Shown here piece by piece: positions 57,676-64,000 of a stretch of 64,000 nt of DNA. Where the stretch lies: the NCBI RefSeq assembly GCF_002174455.2, contig NZ_CP147246.1:771501-835500 (forward strand), read 5' to 3'. The DNA comes from Enterococcus sp. 9D6_DIV0238 (GTDB lineage: Bacteria; Bacillota; Bacilli; Lactobacillales; Enterococcaceae). The notes under the pieces were generated by a model. That model was not told the origin of the DNA, searched no databases, and saw nothing but the letters and a program-made list of their open reading frames with translations. The position numbers and the translations under genes were made by a program. Every line of letters begins with the position of its first letter. Position 1 is the stretch's first letter.

Positions 57676-58020
57676 CTAATTCTTCTTCACAAATTCCGAT
57701 TTCAACTTCATCGGACCAAAGCCTTCCACTTTACAATCAATATTATGTCCGTCGGCTGCATCTGCAACTAAACGAATGCCTTTGACCTTCGTTCCCTGTT
57801 TGATTGCACCACTGGCACCTTTGACTTTCAGATCTTTGATGACTGTGACATTATCACCGTCTGCCAATACATTTCCATTAGCATCTTTGATTACGGCTGT
57901 GGTATCTTCAGCCGTCTCTTCTGTCGACCATTCATGCCCACACTCTGGACAAATCATCATTCCGCGATCCTCGTAAGTATAAGTAGAGCCGCATTCAGGG
58001 CAACTTGGTAAATTTTCCAT
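57676..58020 (-). CDS. PhnA/YjdM family zinc-ribbon protein
   Basis: The 114-residue protein has an N-terminal zinc ribbon with CPECG and CPECGHEW (Cys at about 7, 10, 24, 27) and the C-terminal beta domain [24 protein letters not shown]. Named PhnA in E. coli from its position near phosphonate genes, but it has no proven phosphonate role, and no phn genes are present. Single-gene unit. Confidence 0.92.
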   Translation of the reverse strand: MENLPSCPECGSTYTYEDRGMMICPECGHEWSTEETAEDTTAVIKDANGNVLADGDNVTVIKDLKVKGASGAIKQGTKVKGIRLVADAADGHNIDCKVEGFGPMKLKSEFVKKN

Positions 58021-58151
58021 TTCATTTCTCCTTTAACTAATCGGTCAGAAAGCAATCTGTTAGCATCAACGATCGCTTTCAATCTACTTCATTCTATCGT
58101 ACTTTCTAGTGAAAGGAAAGCCCTGCTAGAAGGATGATGGGGACATACACC

Positions 58152-58994
58152 TTATTTTGTTTCTTGGCCTTTTTCTACATATGAAAGATCATTCACGCTG
58201 TCGACTGTATATTTGCCATCTTTATAGGTGACTTTTGATACACTTGCATTTTTCAATCCGCCATCCGGCAAGTCAGCATTCGAATCCAGTTCACCCAATA
58301 ATGTGATGATACTCATCCCGTGAGAAACGACTAAAACATTATTCGCTCCTTCTTTTTGAGCATCTTTGACTAGATCATCCAACGCATTGGTCAGTCGAGT
58401 AATGATCGTTTGGCTATCTTCTGCGGGCCAGTTGACGCCTTCTTCAACATTTTTCTTATCTAACTCAGATAATACATCTGCAAAGTCAAGAATTCCCTTA
58501 TAAAAACCAACTTCCTTCATCCATTCATTGTATTCTTCAAAGGTTTTTCCTTGCTCTTTTGCAACAGCTGTCAGCATTTCCTCATTCATTAACCCTTCAT
58601 AGGTACCAAAATTATATTCTCTCAAACGTTTGTCTTTCGTCATCTCTTTAATCATATCTTCTTGTCCATTATTCTGTAGAACTAACTCAGCCGTTTCGAT
58701 CGCACGCCCACTATCACTGGTTACGACTTTATCAAAGCTTACATCCGATAATCCTTTACCTAAATGCTCTGCTACTTCAACTCCTGCTGGCGTCAATGGG
58801 GCATCGATCCAGCCTTGGGAACGATCGACCGTATTCAACATCGTTTTTCCATGACGAGCAAGATAGATCACGACCTCAGAATTTTTATCTTCTTTCGTAT
58901 CCGCATTCTTCTCTTCCATTGCTGTTCCATTACTACAACCTGCTAAAACCATCGCTACTAATGCTGCTCCAACAAACAATTTTCTCAATTTCAT
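58152..58994 (-). CDS. Histidine phosphatase family lipoprotein
   Basis: Extracellular lipoprotein of 280 residues. The lipobox is VLAGC at about 20, so it is anchored at the outer face of the membrane. The phosphatase core has LARHGKTMLN (catalytic His), the second His in VVSHGMSI, and Glu in REYNFGTYEG. Substrate is unknown; a phosphosugar or phosphopeptide outside the cell is possible. The alternative, a phosphoglycerate mutase, is unlikely given the lipobox. No terminator seen. Confidence 0.9.
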   Translation of the reverse strand: MKLRKLFVGAALVAMVLAGCSNGTAMEEKNADTKEDKNSEVVIYLARHGKTMLNTVDRSQGWIDAPLTPAGVEVAEHLGKGLSDVSFDKVVTSDSGRAIETAELVLQNNGQEDMIKEMTKDKRLREYNFGTYEGLMNEEMLTAVAKEQGKTFEEYNEWMKEVGFYKGILDFADVLSELDKKNVEEGVNWPAEDSQTIITRLTNALDDLVKDAQKEGANNVLVVSHGMSIITLLGELDSNADLPDGGLKNASVSKVTYKDGKYTVDSVNDLSYVEKGQETK

Positions 58995-59059
58995 TTTTCT
59001 GTCTCCTTTATCCTAAGCATTATTTTTTGTTGAATAGAAATAATAGTAATCCTCCCTTT

Positions 59060-59114
59060 AAAAAAAGAAAAAACCTAACTATGCCAAATAAAAACACTTG
59101 GTATAATCAGGTTT
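59060..59114 (-). terminator. nrnA terminator
   Basis: AACCTGATTATACCAA and TTGGCATAGTTAGGTT pair imperfectly on the minus strand, followed by a long T run. Confidence 0.75.
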
Positions 59115-59197
59115 AGCTTGTCTACGACAATCACTATCCACTATTCAACTAGCTTTAGTATAATAGATTCGCACCAAATTGTAAATGCTTTCATACG

Positions 59198-60148
59198 TTA
59201 TTTTTTGTATTCTTTGCACAATTGTTGGATTTCATTATAAATAACCGTCACTTCTGCTTTATCTTTAGCATTAGCACCGCTAGCTAAAGGATGCCCACCA
59301 CCATGATGTTTTTTCGCTAACTCATTGATCACAGGTCCTTTTGATCTTAAACGTACACGATAATAGCCTTCCGGCTGTTGGACAAAAATTCCCCAGGCTA
59401 GCACTTCATCGATTATCCCTGGTAAAGAGACAATAGCGGCTGTTTCTGAATCAACGATGCCATATTCATCCAGCAAACTTTGCGGTAGAATGACCTTTCC
59501 AGCACCATTTTCGTCAACCTCAATATTTTGATATACATAACCTGCTAATTTCGCCACTTTCATTGGCATCTGCTCCAGTTCACGATTTAAATCAACTGGT
59601 TCAAAGTCATAGGTCATTAATTCCGCTGCTACCTCTAAGGTATGAGAGGTAGTCGCAGGATATAAAAATCGGCCAGTATCGCCAATGATTCCTGCATATA
59701 GTAGTCTTGCTGCTTCGTCATTCATCGTTAGCTCTGATTGATTATGATGATAGAAATCAACAATGATTTCACTACAGCTGCTCGCATTAGTATTGACCCA
59801 AACTAAATCACCATAAGGCTCGTCATTAGGATGATGGTCGATTTTGATTAATTGTTTTCCCAGTTTATAACGATCATCACTGATTCTAGGAGAATTGGCT
59901 GTATCTGTGACGATCACAAGTGCATCTTCATAATATTCGTCAGGAACTTCATCCATTGTCGCCAAAAAATCTAGCCCTTCAACAGGTCCGCCGACTTGAT
60001 AGATCTTTTTTTCCGGAAAACTGGTACGTAAAAGTTCAGCCAACCCAACTTGTGAACCAATTGCATCTGGATCAGGTCGCTGGTGGCGATGTATAATAAT
60101 TGTTTCATATGCTTTGATCGTTGTTAAAATGTCTTTTAAAACATCCAT
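59198..60148 (-). CDS. nrnA: Bifunctional oligoribonuclease/PAP phosphatase
   Basis: DHH/DHHA1 phosphoesterase that degrades nanoRNAs and dephosphorylates 3-prime-phosphoadenosine 5-prime-phosphate. The 316-residue product has HRHQRPDPDAIGS, VTDTANSPR, KIDHHPND, GDTGRF and the C-terminal GGGHPLASGA. ATG 60148 is seven bases from AGGAGG; the frame to 60184 is rejected. It lies 11 bases after the YtoI-type gene, the same pair as in Bacillus (ytoI-ytqI). Confidence 0.94.
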   Translation of the reverse strand: MDVLKDILTTIKAYETIIIHRHQRPDPDAIGSQVGLAELLRTSFPEKKIYQVGGPVEGLDFLATMDEVPDEYYEDALVIVTDTANSPRISDDRYKLGKQLIKIDHHPNDEPYGDLVWVNTNASSCSEIIVDFYHHNQSELTMNDEAARLLYAGIIGDTGRFLYPATTSHTLEVAAELMTYDFEPVDLNRELEQMPMKVAKLAGYVYQNIEVDENGAGKVILPQSLLDEYGIVDSETAAIVSLPGIIDEVLAWGIFVQQPEGYYRVRLRSKGPVINELAKKHHGGGHPLASGANAKDKAEVTVIYNEIQQLCKEYKK

Positions 60149-60159
60149 CTTCATTCCTC

Positions 60160-61482
60160 CTATGTCCGTTCCATGACTTGGCAAACCACGATTGCTTTCG
60201 CCACTAATGCGTTTTCTAAATACACCTCGATATCAAGTTTTGCTGAACGTCGCCCAATTTCCAGCACACGCGGTCTTATATCAAGCTCACTTTCCAGTTG
60301 GATCAGACGTAGATAGTGCAGACTCATTTGTTCAATCAAAACATTTCTTCTTTGGTTGGTGATCATGGTTCGCTGTGTCACGTTCGAAATGATCTCGCTT
60401 AGAACACCAAAGGAAATCGTTCCTACGCTATTGACCATTTGCGGTGTCACTGTAAATCTAAATTGGCCCTCTTCATTCCTGTCAGTATCATCGACCGGCA
60501 TCACTTCTCCTGAAATTTGATCTGAGATCGTGTCTGCGATTTGAGGCTGTCTTTGAACAAGCTGCATGGCTTTCATCACGTCTTGTCTGGAAACGAATCC
60601 AACCAGTGATAGGTCATCTTCAACAACCGGCATCACCTCTAGTCCATCCCAAATCATTTGATGACTGACACTTGCAACACTCATCATTTTTTTGACGATG
60701 ATCGGATCTTTAGTCATCACCTTGTCCATTGTCAAAGTCTCCGCTTTTCCAAGAACATCTTTAGCTGTGACTATTCCCACTAAGCGCAGGCTCTTATTCA
60801 CGACAGGAAAGCGTGAATGATGTGTTTTTTCAGATAGTTTTTGATAATCTGCGATCGTATTTGTTGAAAACAAATAATTCGTTTTTTCCAGACTTGTATA
60901 GATATCACTGACTAGCATGATATCTTTTTTGATGAGTTGATCACTCAACGCTCGATTGATCATGGTAGCCACTGTAAATGTATCATACGTCGTTCTGAGT
61001 ACAGGCATTTCCAGTTCATCTGCCAGTTCAGCAATTTCTTTTTCTGTATCAAAGCCACCCGTGATCAATACTGCTGCGCCATTTTCCAACGCCAGTTTTT
61101 GCACTCCCTGGCGGTTCCCCACGATCATCAGTGAACCAGGCGTGATATAACGAGTCATCGCCTTTTCTGTCATCGCACCGATGACAAATTTATTCAGAAC
61201 TTTGTCTAAGCCGGAAGATCCGCCCAGCACATCTCCTTCAATGATTCGAACTACTTCACCAAAGGTCAATTTTTCAATATGCTTTTTTAATTTCCGTTCG
61301 ATCCGAATCGTTCCAACACGCTGAATGGTCGAAACTAATCCAATGTTTTCAGCATCTTTGATAGCACGATACGCGGTTCCTTCACTAACACCAAGATTTT
61401 TTGCGATACTTCGGACTGAGATTCGATCGCCGATCGGCAATCCTTCAATATATTTTAATATTTGATCGTGTTTTGTCGCCAT
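60160..61482 (-). CDS. YtoI/SpxR-type regulator (HTH-DRTGG-CBS-hotdog)
   Basis: Cytosolic transcription regulator of 440 residues. In order: winged helix-turn-helix (about 1-65; GVSEGTAYRAIKDAE), DRTGG domain (about 70-185), two CBS domains (about 190-310) that bind nucleotides, and a hotdog domain (about 330-440) of thioesterase type. The family includes pneumococcal SpxR. It is likely to sense an adenosine nucleotide and a CoA ligand; targets are unknown. AGGAGG precedes the ATG. Confidence 0.9.
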   Translation of the reverse strand: MATKHDQILKYIEGLPIGDRISVRSIAKNLGVSEGTAYRAIKDAENIGLVSTIQRVGTIRIERKLKKHIEKLTFGEVVRIIEGDVLGGSSGLDKVLNKFVIGAMTEKAMTRYITPGSLMIVGNRQGVQKLALENGAAVLITGGFDTEKEIAELADELEMPVLRTTYDTFTVATMINRALSDQLIKKDIMLVSDIYTSLEKTNYLFSTNTIADYQKLSEKTHHSRFPVVNKSLRLVGIVTAKDVLGKAETLTMDKVMTKDPIIVKKMMSVASVSHQMIWDGLEVMPVVEDDLSLVGFVSRQDVMKAMQLVQRQPQIADTISDQISGEVMPVDDTDRNEEGQFRFTVTPQMVNSVGTISFGVLSEIISNVTQRTMITNQRRNVLIEQMSLHYLRLIQLESELDIRPRVLEIGRRSAKLDIEVYLENALVAKAIVVCQVMERT

Positions 61483-61870
61483 AATATCCTCCTAAAAATC
61501 TATGTTCTTAAGCATCTATCTACTTTTCTATTTCTTCAACTCCGTTTGATTGGTTCTGATAAAAAGGTCCTGTTTTATTTCTTCCTAGCACTATACTAAA
61601 ACAGTCTCGACTCCTTATTTATCGACTTCTTAAAAAAAGTATAACAAAAAATGAGACTTTTTAGTACAGTTTTTCCTCATTTATTATAACAGATAACATA
61701 AATAGATAGACAAAGTGTGATCGAGCAAGTGATTTTCCTCGTTCTAATTTAAGATAGATGTTTTTTTGTTTCTCATACTTATTTATTTTTTCATTTTTAC
61801 TGACATTTTTCTGAAAAAAGGAGTACTATAGTAACGGACTGTTTACAGTGTTGTTTAAGGAGATGAAGAA
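61483..61870. other. Intergenic region between ytoI and the MFS exporter
   Basis: AT-rich region between divergent genes, no supported ORF or repeat. A plus-strand promoter candidate is CTGACA (61800-61805), 18-base spacer, TACTAT (61824-61829), about 40 bases before the MFS start. The left part should hold the YtoI-type promoter but no good pair of boxes stands out. Confidence 0.45.
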
Positions 61871-63310
61871 ATGGAATCAGTGAATAATTTTCAAGAAAAT
61901 CCGATCGTTCAAAAAAATCGGTGGTGGATTTTGGTTTCGGTTGCCATGTTTACTTTCATGTCGACCTTAGATGCCAGTATTGTGAATATTGCTTTGCCTA
62001 CAATATCCAAGGACATGGGCGTACCGATGAACCAGTCCGAATGGATCGTTTCGATTTATTTGATCATCGTCTGTGCTTGCTTACTGCTATTTGGCAAGAT
62101 CGGCGACAGTTTCGGTAAAATCAAAGTCTACCGCATTGGAACGATCGTCTTTACGATCGGTTCTTTGCTGTGTGGATTTAATCATTCATTAGGCTTTCTA
62201 TTATTTGCTCGAATGGTTCAGGGGATCGGATCAAGTATGACGATGGCGACAAATTCAGGGATCATCACAGAAGTGTTCCCTTTAAAAGAGCGCGGCCGAG
62301 CGCTGGGTTCGATCGGTGCATTCGTTTCATTAGGTTCAATTGCAGGGCCGGGAATCGGCGGTCTGATTTTATCACAGTTTTCTTGGCCGTATATTTTTTG
62401 GATCAATGTCCCAGTAGGAATCATCACTATTTTGATTTGTGAAAAATTCTTACCAAAAGATATTACAAAAAGCGGAAAGAAAGTCGATATGCCAGGTTTT
62501 GGTTTGTTCGCTGCATTTATCATGACTTTTTTTGGCGCAATCTTTATTGGGCAAGAACTTGGGTTCACCGCTATCCTGCCGATCGTCTTATTTATATTAG
62601 CATTAGTTGCTTTCATAGCTTTTTTGCGTATTGAAAAAAGAATCGAACAGCCGCTTATTTCATTTACGATTTTTCAAAATAAAGTGTTTACTATGAGTTT
62701 GATCACAGCTGTTTTGATTTTTTCTTCAAACTTCTTTGTGAATGTCGTCATTCCTTTTTATCTACAGAATGCACGAGGATTACCCGCCAGTAAAGCAGGT
62801 CTTTTGATGATGGTCTTTCCTTTATTGATGGTCGTTGGCTCTCCGATCAGCGGTTATTTGACCGATAAAATCGGAACGAAATTATTGACCTTCGCCGGAT
62901 TGATCTTATTGTCCATTACTTCTTTGATGTACATGTTCCTAAATCAAGGGACACCGCTCTGGTACTATATTTTAGCAACAGGAATCATGGGTCTAGGGAA
63001 TGCTTTATTTCAATCACCGAATAATACTACTGTGATGAGCAGCGTTGCTAAAGAAGATCTTGGGGTAGCTGGAAGTATGAATTCATTTGCTCGAAATCTA
63101 GGAATGGTGTTGGGGATCGCTTTAGCAACAACTATTTTGTATCATTCGATGAGCGTTGCCTACGGCTCTCGTGTCACAACTTATATCAATGAACGACCTG
63201 ATATTTTTATTTTTGGTATGCGGATAACCTTTTTAGGTTCATTTATCCTCTGTTTATCAGCACTTGGATTAACATTCTATCGATCATTAAAACTAAAAAA
63301 AGGAAACTGA
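61871..63310 (+). CDS. MFS drug exporter, DHA2 family (14 helices)
   Basis: Proton-coupled multidrug exporter of 479 residues with 14 hydrophobic helices, related to EmrB/QacA. Motif D1 is LDASIVNIALPTI near the N-terminus, motif A is GKIGDSFGKIKVYR, motif C is GSIAGPGIGGLI. A GGAG ribosome site precedes the ATG. No TetR or MarR regulator is adjacent. Substrate is unknown. Confidence 0.9.
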   Translation: MESVNNFQENPIVQKNRWWILVSVAMFTFMSTLDASIVNIALPTISKDMGVPMNQSEWIVSIYLIIVCACLLLFGKIGDSFGKIKVYRIGTIVFTIGSLLCGFNHSLGFLLFARMVQGIGSSMTMATNSGIITEVFPLKERGRALGSIGAFVSLGSIAGPGIGGLILSQFSWPYIFWINVPVGIITILICEKFLPKDITKSGKKVDMPGFGLFAAFIMTFFGAIFIGQELGFTAILPIVLFILALVAFIAFLRIEKRIEQPLISFTIFQNKVFTMSLITAVLIFSSNFFVNVVIPFYLQNARGLPASKAGLLMMVFPLLMVVGSPISGYLTDKIGTKLLTFAGLILLSITSLMYMFLNQGTPLWYYILATGIMGLGNALFQSPNNTTVMSSVAKEDLGVAGSMNSFARNLGMVLGIALATTILYHSMSVAYGSRVTTYINERPDIFIFGMRITFLGSFILCLSALGLTFYRSLKLKKGN

Positions 63311-63342
63311 TTGCAGAATTTCTGCTTCAGTTTCCTTTTTTT
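63299..63342. terminator. Bidirectional terminator between MFS exporter and holin-like gene
   Basis: GGAAACTGA and TCAGTTTCC pair, with an inner GCAGAA/TTCTGC stem and seven Ts on the plus strand and As on the other side. It overlaps the MFS stop codon. Confidence 0.88.
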
Positions 63343-63355
63343 AGTTTGTTCTCGA

Positions 63356-63745
63356 TCATTTTTCATCTTTATCATCTTTGAAATTTTTAAGAAACTCTTC
63401 AAATAGTTCTGTACCAATCCCCATTTTTTTGTAGTTTTCCAAAATGGACTTCAATTCCATCAACAGATAGCCGATATATAACACATAGATCAAGCCAACA
63501 CCTGTTCCACCTGGAATCAATGGTGCCAACGGAACAAAAAACATGAGTAGTACCATACTCGCAATTTTCCTTAAAATTCCATTGATCCCCACTTTGCTTA
63601 AAAAATGAATATCTGGATTGATTTTTGCTGCTAAGCTACCGCTTAAAAAATCAATGATCATTGCAACACAAATCAAAGCCAATACGTAAATTGCTTTGTG
63701 ATCAGCATCTACTAGAAAACGATCTAAATACTCAAACATTTTCAT
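63356..63745 (-). CDS. Phage holin family protein (holin 4_1 type)
   Basis: The 129-residue protein has four hydrophobic helices and the family stretch IDFLSGSLAAKI then GINGILRKIASMVLLM, typical of Cph1/TcdE-type holins. No endolysin or other phage gene is next to it, so it is a stand-alone chromosomal copy of unknown role. ATG 63745 has AGGTGG upstream; longer frame to 63754 rejected. Confidence 0.88.
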   Translation of the reverse strand: MKMFEYLDRFLVDADHKAIYVLALICVAMIIDFLSGSLAAKINPDIHFLSKVGINGILRKIASMVLLMFFVPLAPLIPGGTGVGLIYVLYIGYLLMELKSILENYKKMGIGTELFEEFLKNFKDDKDEK

Positions 63746-63893
63746 AATTACCACCTTTTCTTTATTTTATAGGAGTACCCAATAGTCTAACGAATGTCCT
63801 ATTTTTAGTCTCTTTGTCTTCATTTACTAATGAGTATCATTAGTTTACCTGTTTTTCATTTACTTCAGCTGCCGTTTTTCTCCCAAAATCATG

Positions 63894-64000
63894 TCACTTT
63901 TCTATCAATAATTCGCCACTTTCATAAGACTCTGCAAAACGAATCATTGCTTTATCCAGTTCACGATAAAACTTACTTTCGCTCATATGGTAATTCATAT
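63894..64000 (-). CDS. Partial or small unknown gene at window edge
   Basis: Minus-strand frame ending TGA at 63894, with ATG at 63998 two bases from the edge. It would encode MNYHMSESKFYRELDKAMIR and more, 34 residues, but may continue outside the window. Too short to name. Confidence 0.35.
   Translation of the reverse strand, partial: MNYHMSESKFYRELDKAMIRFAESYESGELLIEK

Noticed and set aside
63356..63745. Prophage
   Set aside because: A single holin-like gene without endolysin, structural genes, integrase or att sites.

Overview
This 64 kb window is low-GC Firmicutes chromosome, and I read it as Enterococcus, outside the well-known clinical strains. The evidence is gene content and family resemblance (LuxS, NADPH-type Asd, type B L31, GlgD, MurAB next to Rho, LPXTG protein), AGGAGG-like ribosome binding sites, frequent TTG/GTG starts, and intergenic repeats built around hairpins of the GAGACAAAAC...GTTTTGTCTC type. 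Species was not determined. Most genes lie on the minus strand. I see no rRNA, tRNA, CRISPR array, insertion sequence or prophage block.

Layout. 1-318: two structured repeats downstream of asd. 319-6000: asd, luxS, a ZIP metal transporter, a CsbD-like stress protein, fructokinase, aldose epimerase and rpmE2. 5.6-9.7 kb: rpmE2-rho-murA-fba, a gene order also known in Bacillus. 9.9-17.6 kb: YitT, YajQ, asparaginase, a nuclease-helicase fusion, a lone argJ with candidate ARG boxes, and a BI-1/MaoC pair. 18.1-28.4 kb: murC, an unknown disordered protein, then asnS-aspB-TseB-like-dinG (again the Bacillus order) and a second unknown protein. 28.8-34.1 kb: an APC permease, then a plus-strand cassette of processive-type glycosyltransferase, membrane protein and LPXTG adhesin. 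34.2-41.8 kb: a lipid-linked membrane set (LPG-synthase-TM protein, DUF1294, lipid kinase), pepT, trmK-Nif3, and a short MutS2 paralogue. 42.2-51.3 kb: glycogen synthesis operon glgBCDA and alaS with a T-box leader. 51.3-64 kb: an uncharacterised pair (formylglycine-enzyme-like protein plus membrane protein), cshB, a VanZ-RDD fusion, a small type I toxin gene, PhnA, a lipoprotein phosphatase, YtoI-type regulator plus nrnA, a 14-TM drug exporter and a stand-alone holin-like gene.

The most striking signal is at 41869-42128: a good promoter, a roughly 225-nt leader with an eight-codon upstream ORF, one segment that can pair with either of two later copies of its complement, and an intrinsic terminator, all ahead of a MutS2 paralogue lacking the Smr domain. 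This is the layout of a ribosome-controlled attenuator. Other items worth attention are the glycosyltransferase/adhesin cassette, the formylglycine-enzyme-like/membrane pair, the overlooked type I toxin, the argJ control region and a family of dispersed terminator-bearing repeats. All functional calls are from reading sequence; no database search was run.
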